A stretch of DNA of 64,000 nucleotides from Leptospira broomii serovar Hurstbridge str. 5399 (GTDB lineage Bacteria > Spirochaetota > Leptospiria > Leptospirales > Leptospiraceae), in the NCBI RefSeq assembly GCF_000243715.2, contig NZ_AHMO02000008.1, positions 1,847,001-1,911,000 on the forward strand, read 5' to 3'. The notes beneath the pieces were generated by a model. It saw only the letters and a list, made by a program, of their open reading frames with translations, was not told the origin of the DNA and ran no database searches. Position numbers and translations under genes: made by a program. Shown in pieces: positions 1-9,674 of the stretch (its first letter is position 1; every line of letters begins with the position of its first letter).

Positions 1-3000
1 TTCTGCTTGTATGTCGCCTTTTTCTTTCTTACGATTAAAGACGGAAGTAAAGCGGCTTTTCATCTAGGTCTCTGCTGCCTATCCTCTTTTTTCCATCATA
101 TAGGTTATATTTGGGGTTTTATTTCCTATGACGAAAGCACGATCTTTCATCGGTGGATTGTCGTCGCCGGCCCTTTAATCAGTTTTACCCAACTTGTCGC
201 CTTCTTTATATACTTTCCCGCACTCCGATCCAGGGGATTGAAAATAGGTTTAAGCTTTTACGCGTTACTTCATTTAGGTGTATTAGCCGTAACCGCTTGG
301 TACGTTACAATATCGCTGGGAGCCACTCGCACTTTCGTTGCAGGGAGTCATTATTGGGATTTTGAAACACACGTATTTTATAAATATTTTTCGATCATTA
401 TCCTATTTTACGATGTCTCGTACCTTGTGATCGCTATATGGAAAGCCGTCGTCGAAAAAGGGAAGGAAAGACGATCGGTAATATACATTCTGTTAGCTTA
501 TATCGTAGTCACGGTCGTGCCTGGAATACTGAACGCGATGAGTCGAGACGGTTCTGTTTCACGAGCCGCTTATCAACAATCTTTCGATGCAGGCATGGTA
601 ATCGGTATGTTCTTGATCCTTATCGTGTATGTAAACGCCACTAAGGAACGAACCACGATTTTAAGCAGAATCGTTGGAATTTCTTTAGCTACTTTTGCCG
701 TCTGCTATCTGTTAGTCGGTTATTCCATTTTAGAAGGTTACGAGGAAACATACGACGAGAGTAAAAATAAAGATACCGTTTTAGCCGTGATGAATAATCA
801 ATCTCCTCAAGGATTGGCGTATGTTTCTTCGTTCGATCCCGATTCCGGAAAATTCGAAATTGAAAAAGGATCGAAAGATCCTCGATTTAACTCCGAGGAT
901 AACCTAGAAACTAAATTTTTCAGAATTCGAAATCAGTTAATAAACGTCGGTTCGGATTCATCTTTAGAAAGATCTATTCGCATCGATTCCATTTTAAAAT
1001 CTTCCCCAAGGGAATTTTATGCATATGCCGAAGGTTTACGTGCATTTCTAAAATCGAGGCAAGAAGCTTCCGATGCCGATATCGCAACTTATTTTCGCGG
1101 CACGAATGAGAAGTTGAATATCATAAGAAGTAAATTTTCCCACCTTGCAGATCGCAAAGACTCTCAATCTATCCGAAAATTGTTTTCCTCCGAAACGATC
1201 GGGGTTTCAGAAACTCTATCGATCGTACGCGACAAGGCCTTGGCGGCGATAAAGGAAGGGAAAAGCGAAGCTGAAATTTCCAAAATCGTATTATCTTTTC
1301 TTTCTCCGATTCACGAGGAGGGTAAACGAGTTTACCGAGGAACTCGGTTATTCAAACCGGGAGATCCTAAACCGCAATTTTATTTAGCCTACTATTTCTC
1401 GAATCCTAGAAACGGGAAAATCTACGAGGTAGGCTACGACTATCGGGATTATAGGGCGTTCCAAAACAAGCCCGCGATGGTTTTAGTGATTTCATTAGTT
1501 GGAATGGTACTCGTAGTCGTTGTCGGATTTCAGTTTTTCTTCAGGAATGCGCTCGTTTTACCTATGGACGAGATCGTGACCGGTCTTCGGGAAGTTAATT
1601 CAGGAAACTTAAATTATCGACTGGTTCCTCGAGTCGAAGACGAGATCGGCTTTATGGCCAGATCGTTTAATCGAATGGCTCGAAGTATTCAGGCAGGTAG
1701 AAAACGCTTAGAACAATACGCGGATGAATTGGAAGAAAAAGTGAAGGAGCGGACTAGCGAATTGGAGCAGACCTTGGGAGAGGTGCGCGAATTAAAACAG
1801 CAACAAGACGGGGATTACTTCTTAACATCCCTTTTGATCAAACCTCTCGGATCGAATAAGGCAGTTTCCGAGAATGTGAGAGTGGATTTCTTTGTTGAGC
1901 AAAAGAAAAAATTCACATTTAGACGATTCGAAGATGAAATAGGCGGAGATTTGAATATCTCAAACCATATCCGATTGCGTGATCGATCCTATACGATTTT
2001 TTTAAATGCCGACGCGATGGGAAAATCCATGCAAGGAGCCGGCGGTGCTCTTGTTTTGGGCGCAGTTTGTGAATCAATCATAGAAAGAACTAGGATGGCG
2101 GCTACTATGAGGGAGCAATCGCCGGAACGTTGGTTGAAGAACGCGTTTACGGAATTGCATAAGGTGTTCGAAAGTTTTGACGGATCCATGCTGGTATCTA
2201 CGGTATTAGGACTCATCGATGACGAGTCCGGTATATTATACTATATTAATGCAGAACATCCATGGACAGTATTATACCGGGACGGTATTGCGAGTTTTAT
2301 CGAAGATGATTTGATGTTTAGAAAATTAGGAACTACCGGGCTTGACGGCCAAATATATGTGAAGACTTTCCAATTGGAACCGGGAGATGTGATTATCGCC
2401 GGTTCGGACGGTAGAGACGATATCCTTATCGGCACCGAGAAAGACGGTTCAAGAATCATCAACGATGACGAGCTACTATTTCTCAGAAAAGTGGAACAGG
2501 GAAAAGGGGATCTTAAATCCATTTATCTTGAAATCACTTCGCACGGAGTATTAACGGACGATCTATCGATGATTAGATTATCTTTTAAGGAAGACGATCA
2601 AAATGTTAAGGATAATGAAAAAGCACAACGAGAAAAGGTTCTGGAATTTTTACGGCAGGCGAAGGAACGAGCCAATAATAAAGATATAAAGGAAGCATTG
2701 TCATTTTTGGAAGAGGCTGAAATGATAGATAGTCGCATTCCGGAAGTAAAAAAGAATTTCGTTCGATTGTTTATAAAAATGAAGAATTATCCGAAAGCGG
2801 TCCTTTATGCGGAAGATTATCTAAATATAAAACCGGTCGATAAGGAAATTCTGTATGTTGCCTCTTTCGCAGCTAGAAAGGCGGGGGATTTGGGAAAAGC
2901 TCAGGATTTCGGGGAGAGATTATATTTAAGAGAACCCGAACATCTTAAAAATTTAATTAATTTGGCTCAAACCTATATTGCCCTTAAAAATTATGAAAGG

Positions 3001-3120
3001 GCCGTAAAAATGACTATCGCTGCGCAAATTTTGGACTCGGAAAACGAAATCATATTAAGAATCAGAGATGTGCTAAACGGTTTATCGGGAAAACATAAAG
3101 TGGAAGATCGAGAGAATTAA
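1..3120 (+). CDS. Membrane sensor SpoIIE-type PP2C phosphatase with HAMP and TPR (5' partial)
   Basis: The reading frame is open to the window edge, so the true start lies upstream; the first in-frame start codon is TTG at 7. Counting from there, residues 1-215 form several hydrophobic helices (a 7TM-like sensor). Residues 240-490 look extracytoplasmic, and a TM near 493-515 leads into a HAMP domain (about 516-570) and a coiled coil. A SpoIIE/PP2C domain spans about 610-855, with the metal-site motifs DAMGKSM (near 668), SDGRDD (near 800) and TDDLS (near 849). The C-terminus (880-1030) looks like TPR repeats. Such proteins dephosphorylate Ser/Thr-phosphorylated partners, often STAS anti-anti-sigma factors, but no STAS gene is visible nearby. 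A kinase and two response regulators follow. The family call is firm; ligand and target are unknown. Confidence 0.88.
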   Translation, partial: FCLYVAFFFLTIKDGSKAAFHLGLCCLSSFFHHIGYIWGFISYDESTIFHRWIVVAGPLISFTQLVAFFIYFPALRSRGLKIGLSFYALLHLGVLAVTAWYVTISLGATRTFVAGSHYWDFETHVFYKYFSIIILFYDVSYLVIAIWKAVVEKGKERRSVIYILLAYIVVTVVPGILNAMSRDGSVSRAAYQQSFDAGMVIGMFLILIVYVNATKERTTILSRIVGISLATFAVCYLLVGYSILEGYEETYDESKNKDTVLAVMNNQSPQGLAYVSSFDPDSGKFEIEKGSKDPRFNSEDNLETKFFRIRNQLINVGSDSSLERSIRIDSILKSSPREFYAYAEGLRAFLKSRQEASDADIATYFRGTNEKLNIIRSKFSHLADRKDSQSIRKLFSSETIGVSETLSIVRDKALAAIKEGKSEAEISKIVLSFLSPIHEEGKRVYRGTRLFKPGDPKPQFYLAYYFSNPRNGKIYEVGYDYRDYRAFQNKPAMVLVISLVGMVLVVVVGFQFFFRNALVLPMDEIVTGLREVNSGNLNYRLVPRVEDEIGFMARSFNRMARSIQAGRKRLEQYADELEEKVKERTSELEQTLGEVRELKQQQDGDYFLTSLLIKPLGSNKAVSENVRVDFFVEQKKKFTFRRFEDEIGGDLNISNHIRLRDRSYTIFLNADAMGKSMQGAGGALVLGAVCESIIERTRMAATMREQSPERWLKNAFTELHKVFESFDGSMLVSTVLGLIDDESGILYYINAEHPWTVLYRDGIASFIEDDLMFRKLGTTGLDGQIYVKTFQLEPGDVIIAGSDGRDDILIGTEKDGSRIINDDELLFLRKVEQGKGDLKSIYLEITSHGVLTDDLSMIRLSFKEDDQNVKDNEKAQREKVLEFLRQAKERANNKDIKEALSFLEEAEMIDSRIPEVKKNFVRLFIKMKNYPKAVLYAEDYLNIKPVDKEILYVASFAARKAGDLGKAQDFGERLYLREPEHLKNLINLAQTYIALKNYERAVKMTIAAQILDSENEIILRIRDVLNGLSGKHKVEDREN

Positions 3121-3406
3121 TGTTTTAAGAATATACTCCGGTCGAATGCGACTACCCGGATGCCGAATTAAAGGGATTCTTTCTATGTCGCATTAGAATT
3201 TTAGAAGATACTTTATAAAGTCACATAATTATTGACTTGAAGCCAATAAAAACTATGAGGAATATTCGGTCTCTCTATACTTGATTCGAGTCAAGATTGT
3301 TATTTTAACTGTTCCTATTGCAAAAAACGCCGTTTCTGGCGAATTTTGAAGAATATGATTGAATATTGAACCTTCTCGGGTAAAATACTTCGTTACTCAA
3401 TTATGT

Positions 3407-5164
3407 ATGTTTGATACAGCTTATTCGAGAAAGTTAATCATCGGTTTTTCTTTAGCTGCTTTGCTGATCGTTGCGATCGGTGGGGCATCGCTTGTCAGTA
3501 ACCGAATCTCAGCGGATGCAAAATCTTGGGAAAGTCATACTCAGGATGTTATACTTAAATTAGAGTCGATCTCTTCCAGCATGAAGGATTCCGAACTCGC
3601 TAGCGTTCGTTATCAGAATTCGTATAACAGTACGTATCTTGAGGATTTTAGACGTTCATGCTCGATCGTCCGGGAAAAAATCCAGGATCTACGGGTGTTA
3701 ACCTCGGATAATCCCGAGCAAATCGAGAATATTCAAAAACTTGAATCGATGGTGAAAAAGTGGGCAGGATTATTCGATGAAAAATCGACAACCCGTAGTC
3801 GCGACGGCTTAGAGTCCTGGGGCGAAATATTAGGGACGATTGAGCTGATGAAAAACTTGGAGCAAAGACTATTTAAAGCCCGCAGCGAAAATTCAGAGCT
3901 TCAGGTGTTGGTCGGCCAAGCGATTATTTATATATCGATTGGATTTCATCTCCTCTTGCTCGCGCTCTTATATGGAATTCTAAAGTCGGAGTCAATTAAA
4001 CGAAAAAACGCGGAGAATGTGCTCTTTGAAAAAAAAGCTCTTTTGGAGCTGATATTGAATAGCATGGCGGATGGGGTTGTTGCGCTTGATGAACAAAAAA
4101 GAATTTTTTTATACAATGCTCGAGTAATGGATTTAGTCGGAGATGTTCCGAATAATCATACTCGTTGGGAAGATTGGATTCGCGGCAATGGATTTTCGAT
4201 CGCTAAGGAGACGGATGCGGAACTTTTCGATCGCAACGGAAAACCGTCGAATTTCTTCGAAATGGAAAGAAGCAGGTTTTTACTTCAAAGGAACGGAACC
4301 TCCGGCTCGGAAAATTGTATTTTAGAAATAAACGCCAGGACGATGAAAGATCAAGGCGGTGAAATGTTGGGAAATGTAGTTCTGTTATCCGACGTGACGG
4401 AACGGTCCGACTGGGAACGTCAGATTAAGGATCTAAATAACGAACTTAATAAAAACCTAAAAAAGGCGGAAATTGCCAATCGAGAGCTGGAGGCATTCAG
4501 TTATTCCGTCTCTCACGATTTGCGATCTCCGATTCGAGGGATAGACGGGTTCACTAAAATATTGACGGAAGATTATTCGGAAGTATTGGACGCGGAGGGT
4601 CGACGCATACTAGGCGTAATCATGGATAGCGCCAAAATCATGGGGCAATTAATCGATGATTTGTTGGCTTTCTATAGAGTATCGAAAAACGAACCGAAGA
4701 CGGACCGATTGGATATGAATAGACTCGTAAAAGATTGTATTGTCTCCATGAAGCAAAGCGGATCGATTCCGGAGCTGGAGATCAAAGTGGAAGTGGAAGA
4801 TTTACCTTATGCAACGGGCGATACCTCCATGGTTAAGCAGGCGATTTTCAACTTACTTTCTAACGCATTTAAATATTCTTCGAAAGTACAAAATGCGAAA
4901 GTTAGAGTCGGTGGTATAAGCGGAGCGGTGGAGAATACTTACTTCGTTCAAGACAACGGAGTCGGCTTTAATAGTCAGTATTCGCATAAACTTTTTAAGA
5001 TATTTCAGAGACTTCATTCCCCAGATGAATTCGAAGGCACTGGAATCGGTTTGGCAATCGTGGAAAGAATTGTGAGTAGGCATGGAGGAAAGGTATGGGC
5101 AGAGGGAGAAACGAATCAGGGGGCAACGTTTTATTTTACGCTGCCGTCAGGAGTTGAATTATGA
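3407..5164 (+). CDS. Sensor histidine kinase with PAS domain
   Basis: A transmembrane histidine kinase. A TM follows the start directly, then a helical periplasmic region of about 140 residues and a second TM. A PAS-like domain (about 210-315), a coiled linker, and a HisKA domain with the phospho-accepting His in SVSHDLRSP come next. The HATPase domain has an N box (NLLSNAFKYS) and a G2 box (GTGIGLAIV). There is no fused receiver. The ATG at 3407 sits just before TM1 and is preferred; an in-frame TTG at 3359 is possible. The stop overlaps the next gene's ATG by 4 bp (ATGA), so the partner is very probably the single-domain receiver at 5161, as in phytochrome-type kinase/Rcp1 pairs. The signal sensed is unknown. 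Confidence 0.9.
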   Translation: MFDTAYSRKLIIGFSLAALLIVAIGGASLVSNRISADAKSWESHTQDVILKLESISSSMKDSELASVRYQNSYNSTYLEDFRRSCSIVREKIQDLRVLTSDNPEQIENIQKLESMVKKWAGLFDEKSTTRSRDGLESWGEILGTIELMKNLEQRLFKARSENSELQVLVGQAIIYISIGFHLLLLALLYGILKSESIKRKNAENVLFEKKALLELILNSMADGVVALDEQKRIFLYNARVMDLVGDVPNNHTRWEDWIRGNGFSIAKETDAELFDRNGKPSNFFEMERSRFLLQRNGTSGSENCILEINARTMKDQGGEMLGNVVLLSDVTERSDWERQIKDLNNELNKNLKKAEIANRELEAFSYSVSHDLRSPIRGIDGFTKILTEDYSEVLDAEGRRILGVIMDSAKIMGQLIDDLLAFYRVSKNEPKTDRLDMNRLVKDCIVSMKQSGSIPELEIKVEVEDLPYATGDTSMVKQAIFNLLSNAFKYSSKVQNAKVRVGGISGAVENTYFVQDNGVGFNSQYSHKLFKIFQRLHSPDEFEGTGIGLAIVERIVSRHGGKVWAEGETNQGATFYFTLPSGVEL

Positions 5165-5604
5165 GTAGCTCCGGAAATTTCGAAATTCTGTACGCGGAGG
5201 ATAATCCCAACGACGCAGAGCTTACGATGCGGGGATTTAAAAAGAACAATCTGATCAATAATGTGATTCATGTTAGAGACGGGGAAGAAGCTTTAGAATT
5301 CCTATATTGTAAGGGAAAGTTCGATAAACGAATCGCAAACGAATTTCCTTTGTTCGTATTATTAGATTTAAAAATGCCTAAAGTTGACGGACTGGAAGTG
5401 CTTCGAACTATGAAAGGCGACGATAATTTAAAAATGATTCCTGTAGTGATGCTTACATCATCGTCCGAAGAACGGGATATAGTAGAAAGTTATAAATTAG
5501 GTGTAAATAGTTATATAGTTAAGCCGGTCGAATTTGAAAAGCTTGTGATCACTGTAGCGGAAATAGGACAATATTGGTGCATCTTAAATAAATCGGTGTC
5601 CTAG
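5161..5604 (+). CDS. Single-domain response regulator, Rcp1/CheY-like
   Basis: A 147-residue stand-alone receiver. The acidic pair is E13-D14, the phospho-acceptor is D69 in LLDLKMPKVDG, the conserved Thr is T99 in VVMLTSS, and the conserved Lys is K121 in YIVKPVEF. The insert between helix 2 and strand 3 is typical of Rcp1-type regulators that partner phytochrome-like kinases. Its ATG overlaps the kinase stop by 4 bp and the next gene begins 1 bp after its stop, so the three are surely co-transcribed and probably translationally coupled. It has no output domain, so it likely acts as a phosphorelay intermediate or by protein contact. Confidence 0.93.
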   Translation: MSSSGNFEILYAEDNPNDAELTMRGFKKNNLINNVIHVRDGEEALEFLYCKGKFDKRIANEFPLFVLLDLKMPKVDGLEVLRTMKGDDNLKMIPVVMLTSSSEERDIVESYKLGVNSYIVKPVEFEKLVITVAEIGQYWCILNKSVS

Positions 5605-5605
5605 C

Positions 5606-6742
5606 ATGAAGCCATTGAAATTTTTATTTTTAGAAGATTCTCCCACGGATTTAGAGCTTATTCAACGCGAGTTGAAAAAAGGCGGGATCGAATATATTCC
5701 TGTGCACGTTCAGGATAGAGAGGCGTATTTAAGGGCGATCTTCGAAGAGAAGCCGGACTTTATTTTTTCGGATTTCTCTCTCCCGGATTTTGACGGTCTA
5801 TCGGCTTTGTCACTCGCAAAGGAGTCTTGTCCTGCGACACCTTTTATATTTGTCTCGGGGACGTACGGCGAGGAAGCCGCTGTTCAAACTCTTACAAGGG
5901 GAGCGACGGATTACGTATTGAAAGATCGTCTTGTAAAACTTGTGCCTGCGTTTCGCAGAGCTTTGAGAGAAAGAGACGAATACGAAGCCCGCCGCCAGGC
6001 TGAGAAGGATAAATACGATATTGAAGAACAGCTGCGTCAAAGCCAGAAGCTCGAAGCCATGGGTTTTCTCGCCGGAGCAATGGCTCATGAAATAAATAAT
6101 CCGATTATGACAATTATTGAATATTCGAAGCTTGTGGAAGCCGGAGAGCACGACCAGGAAAAAATAAAACGAATTGCTTCAAAGATTCATAATGAAGCGG
6201 AACGAATTTCGGTAATGGTCAAGGATTTACTTCGATTTGCGCGCAAAGAAAAAGGGCAGCATGAAAAGATAAACTTAAAGAATACTCTGATAAAAATGCG
6301 ATCGATCGTCGAGCAACGGGTTAAAATGAGCAATATCACTTTAAACTTGGATCTCTCCGAAGAAGTTCCTCTTGTCTTATGCAAAGAGGGTCAGATTCTG
6401 CAAGTACTTTTGAATCTAGTGAATAATTCGGTGGATTCCTTAAATCAGCGTAAGGAAGGATATTACGAGGATAAACGAGTGACTGTGTCGGTCAAAATGG
6501 TGGACCTTGGGAATAAGCCCTTGGTTAGAATTACGGTGGAAGATACCGGTTTAGGAATTCCTCCTGAACTTGGTCGGTCCATTTTTAATACTTTTTTCAC
6601 GACAAAGGAGGCCGACAAAGGAACAGGCCTGGGCTTATCCGTTAGTTTAAGCATTGTAAAAGAACATGGAGGATACCTTTCTTTCGAAAGCGTTCCCGGA
6701 GAATACACTAGATTCTTTTTAGATTTACCCGTATCGTCCTAA
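5606..6742 (+). CDS. Receiver-histidine kinase hybrid
   Basis: An amino-terminal receiver (residues 1-120, acceptor D56 in FSDFSLPDFDG, conserved K106 in YVLKDR) is followed by a coiled linker and a HisKA domain with the phospho-accepting H161 in AMAHEINNP. The HATPase domain has an N box (LNLVNNSVD), a G1 box (EDTGLGIP) and a G2 box (GTGLGLSVS). There is no TM segment, so it is cytoplasmic. The order REC then kinase suggests that phosphorylation of the receiver, perhaps by the kinase encoded two genes upstream, controls its kinase activity. It ends the 3-gene set; the next gene has its own upstream gap. Its downstream target is not identifiable here. Confidence 0.92.
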   Translation: MKPLKFLFLEDSPTDLELIQRELKKGGIEYIPVHVQDREAYLRAIFEEKPDFIFSDFSLPDFDGLSALSLAKESCPATPFIFVSGTYGEEAAVQTLTRGATDYVLKDRLVKLVPAFRRALRERDEYEARRQAEKDKYDIEEQLRQSQKLEAMGFLAGAMAHEINNPIMTIIEYSKLVEAGEHDQEKIKRIASKIHNEAERISVMVKDLLRFARKEKGQHEKINLKNTLIKMRSIVEQRVKMSNITLNLDLSEEVPLVLCKEGQILQVLLNLVNNSVDSLNQRKEGYYEDKRVTVSVKMVDLGNKPLVRITVEDTGLGIPPELGRSIFNTFFTTKEADKGTGLGLSVSLSIVKEHGGYLSFESVPGEYTRFFLDLPVSS

Positions 6743-6806
6743 ATTTTCACAAAATTATAATGGATCTTTGCTTGAATTCTGTATCTAATTGCCGGACGGA
6801 AAAAGT

Positions 6807-8072
6807 ATGCCGGCAGACGATTTATACAAACCAACAAATCCAAGTTTCCGGCTTAGTAAAAAAGCCGTTCACATTGCCAAAGACGTTTCCGTCGGAACGT
6901 TAGAGGGAGTGCGTTCTATCCTTGCTAGATCATTCGAATGGACTTCCGGTCGTCTGGCTGAGATTTCCGGCGCGCCTTTGATTGAAAATTCCGAACTCGC
7001 TTCGTTTTTGAAAAGGACCGGGACCTCGCTGCAGCAAGCTGCGGAAAAGACCGAAGAAGGTCTTGCGAGAGCGCTCGAATCCACTGCGACGGCAATGCAA
7101 AAGGCGTTGGAATCCTTGGACGCAGCAGATTCGGTCGTTAAGAAGACCTTATTCGAGAATATCCCGATCTCCAGTATCGTGGGAGATTCGTTTGCCGATT
7201 TTCTTACAACCTCTTTGATTCGCCCTTCGTTTCGACTAAATGGCTTGGATGTAGGCGCCCGCGAGATAGTCCAAGATTGGAAGAAGTCCGGATTGCAGCA
7301 GATTATAATCTGTATTCCGGGGTTATTCTGCGACGAAGGATTATGGAATGCAAAAGGGGAGGTCACTCCATCTGCGATTATGGTTCGTGAGGGATATTAT
7401 CCCATTTATGTGCGTTTTAATCCAGGCGCTCATATTTCCGAAAATGGAACCGCCTTATTAACGTTAGTTGAGGAACTGCTATCGTTTCCGGAATTCGTAG
7501 ATCGAAAACTCGATTTTATTTCCTTTAGTCAAGGGGGACTCATTTTCCGAAGCGCATTATTCTTAGCTATGCAGAAGGGTTTTCCTTTATCGAATCGGAT
7601 TCGACACGCGTTATTAATTAGCTCTCCGGATGGTGGATCTTATATCGAAAAGATCGGCTTTTGGTTGGGCTTAGGAGCGGAATCCTTACCGGTATTTCCG
7701 GTAAATCTAATCGGATTTATCGGTAACCAAAGAAGCGACGCCATGAAAGATTTGTCGCACGGAATTATCCGAGAGCAGGACTGGAAAGAACCGAATCAGA
7801 TCTCAAGATATAAACAGGAATTGTACTTTAACGAACTGGATGACGTTAATGCGACGCAGGTTTATAGCCTAGTCACCGCGGAGGAAGGCAATTGGTCTGA
7901 CTGGATCGGAGACGGCATAGTCGAGAAGCCTAGCTTGGTTTACTTGTCGGAGCGGGTCTATCGCCAGAAACCAAATCCTGAAACTAGAGTTTGGAAACTT
8001 ACAGGCTTATCGCATTACCAAATAATGACTTCTCCAGCATTGAAAGAGATCCTAATTCAAGTTTTGAAATAA
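6807..8072 (+). CDS. Alpha/beta hydrolase, lipase/esterase-like
   Basis: The carboxy half (about 165-421) looks like an alpha/beta hydrolase: a hydrophobic strand leads to an oxyanion-type IPGLFCDEG segment. A nucleophile elbow follows in the form SFSQGG, where Ser replaces the usual first Gly of GxSxG. A late LSHY probably supplies the catalytic His. The first 160 residues are polar and helical with no signal peptide, unlike common short esterases. The ATG at 6807 is preferred over an in-frame TTG at 6789. The substrate is unknown; PGAP1-like or triacylglycerol-lipase-like enzymes are the nearest matches by eye. It stands alone, with gaps of about 60-130 bp to its neighbours. Confidence 0.75.
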   Translation: MPADDLYKPTNPSFRLSKKAVHIAKDVSVGTLEGVRSILARSFEWTSGRLAEISGAPLIENSELASFLKRTGTSLQQAAEKTEEGLARALESTATAMQKALESLDAADSVVKKTLFENIPISSIVGDSFADFLTTSLIRPSFRLNGLDVGAREIVQDWKKSGLQQIIICIPGLFCDEGLWNAKGEVTPSAIMVREGYYPIYVRFNPGAHISENGTALLTLVEELLSFPEFVDRKLDFISFSQGGLIFRSALFLAMQKGFPLSNRIRHALLISSPDGGSYIEKIGFWLGLGAESLPVFPVNLIGFIGNQRSDAMKDLSHGIIREQDWKEPNQISRYKQELYFNELDDVNATQVYSLVTAEEGNWSDWIGDGIVEKPSLVYLSERVYRQKPNPETRVWKLTGLSHYQIMTSPALKEILIQVLK

Positions 8073-8199
8073 GAAACGATCTTAAATTTATAGCGGTCGT
8101 TATAAATAAAAAATTCCGTATATAAGTGTAAAATAAGTGAGAATTTGGAGGAAACTCGAGCGGTTCCATAGAATAGGCCAAAAATTTAGGTGAAAATGG

Positions 8200-9480
8200 A
8201 TGAAGAGAATTTCTATATTTCTGGTCCTATCGGTGTTTCTTACCGCCGGCAATAGCTTGTTTGCAAGCAGGGGGGCGGTGGTGCCAAATCCGATCGATTT
8301 GTTTGAAAAATCGGCGGAGGCAAAAGCGATTTCGATTCAAAGACAAATCCAAATCGAAACGAATCTACCGGCTCATAAGGCCCTCTTTTACGGAACGCAT
8401 AATTCTTATAATAGTAAGGCCTACGCCGGACCTTTCTTTTCATATTCTTTTCCGAACCAACAGTATTCGATCGGTGATCAACTGCGCTTAGGAGCAAGGT
8501 TCATCGAGTTGGACATACACTACGTACTCGGTGCGCATTTTGCAAAGGACTTCCTACTCTGTCATGCTCAGGCCAACGGCGTAGGATGTAACGTATTCGA
8601 TAGACCTGTGGGAAACGGTTTGGCGGAAATCCAAAATTGGATCAGTCAACCTCAAAATAGAAACGAGGTCTTGGTTTTATATTTCGAGGATTATCTGGAC
8701 AATCGTGCCGATCAATTTTTAGGAATCGTACGAAGTTACTTGGATCCGTACTTGCACCAATATAGCAGCGGATCCTGCGGAGAAATACCTTCTCCTGATA
8801 ATATGCCGAAATTGAAAGACTTGGTCGCGTCCAACCGTAGGATTCTTCTTATGAGTAACGGCTGTTATTCAGGAGCTTGGAATAGCTACTTTAAAAGAAT
8901 TTTCTTCGGAGATTACACCATACATCCTAAGGATTTCCGAGGATACCCGGACTGTAACTGGAGTCGTAGCACTTACGATTCTTCCATGACGAGAGTGTAT
9001 AACGATAGTACGAATTATTTCGGAATTTTTGACGGCGCGAAAGAGACCGGTACATTTACGAACGCGAATATTCCTCAGATGCTTTCCTGCGGTATAAGCG
9101 TTTTCGGTATCGATCAGTTCAATCCGGATTTTGCCAAATTAGGACTTTGGTCCTGGGGTGTAGGGGAACCGAACAACTATAATAATAACGAACACTGCGG
9201 GCAAATTCGGAGCGACGGTCGTTGGAACGATAATAATTGCAGCGCAGGTTTCCGCTACGCTTGTAAGGACGGTAGCGGCAACTGGACGATTACCGATGAT
9301 AGCGGGGTTTGGAACAATGGTCGTAACGCTTGCTCTTCCCGGGGCTGGCAGTTCTCCGCGCCGCTAACTCCTTATGAAAATATAAAGTTGCAAGAGACCA
9401 AAAACTCCAAGGGAGTCTCCGATGTTTGGGTCGATTTGACGGACCAATATCGCGAAGGTTATTGGGAAAGAGGTCGATAA
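8200..9480 (+). CDS. Secreted PI-PLC-X-like phosphodiesterase with C-type-lectin-like tail
   Basis: A signal peptide (about residues 1-22, ending FASRG) precedes a PLC-like TIM barrel. The first catalytic-type His is H67 in GTHNSYN, the acidic motif FIELDIH lies at 101-107, and the second His is H122 in LLCHAQ. Residues 318-355 then carry hallmarks of the second half of a C-type lectin domain: WSWGVGEPNN, C333, WND at 342-344, C347 and C355. Residues 370-420 resemble the first half (NACSSRGW, PYEN, VWVDLTD), so the two halves are in swapped order. Similar tails occur, as I recall, in some bacterial and fungal PLC-like proteins. It is probably exported and acts on a phospholipid or glycolipid. 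A strong terminator follows. Confidence 0.82.
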   Translation: MKRISIFLVLSVFLTAGNSLFASRGAVVPNPIDLFEKSAEAKAISIQRQIQIETNLPAHKALFYGTHNSYNSKAYAGPFFSYSFPNQQYSIGDQLRLGARFIELDIHYVLGAHFAKDFLLCHAQANGVGCNVFDRPVGNGLAEIQNWISQPQNRNEVLVLYFEDYLDNRADQFLGIVRSYLDPYLHQYSSGSCGEIPSPDNMPKLKDLVASNRRILLMSNGCYSGAWNSYFKRIFFGDYTIHPKDFRGYPDCNWSRSTYDSSMTRVYNDSTNYFGIFDGAKETGTFTNANIPQMLSCGISVFGIDQFNPDFAKLGLWSWGVGEPNNYNNNEHCGQIRSDGRWNDNNCSAGFRYACKDGSGNWTITDDSGVWNNGRNACSSRGWQFSAPLTPYENIKLQETKNSKGVSDVWVDLTDQYREGYWERGR

Positions 9481-9519
9481 GACCGATTTATTTTCAAACG
9501 GAATCCATCCTCATTACAA

Positions 9520-9568
9520 ACCGGTCCGGGGACCATTAAGCCGCTTCCCCCTGACCGGTCTTTTTTTT
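9520..9568 (+). terminator. Rho-independent terminator after the PLC-like gene
   Basis: The arms ACCGGTC-GGGGA and TCCCC-GACCGGT form a long GC-rich stem, followed directly by eight T residues. It lies 40 bp past the stop at 9480 and separates the PLC-like gene from the receiver gene at 9675. Confidence 0.9.
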
Positions 9569-9674
9569 ATCGACGTCGTAATCTAAACCGTTCAAAATCC
9601 TTAGTTGCGGATACAAGACCTATGTCCCTCTCGATTTGTAGCTGAAATAAGGAGCTAGGGAGAACTCATTTTTT

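Noticed and set aside
3232..3259. Promoter TTGACT-N16-TATGAG before the histidine kinase gene
   Set aside because: The -10 is poor and the distance to the start is long; kept out of the feature list.
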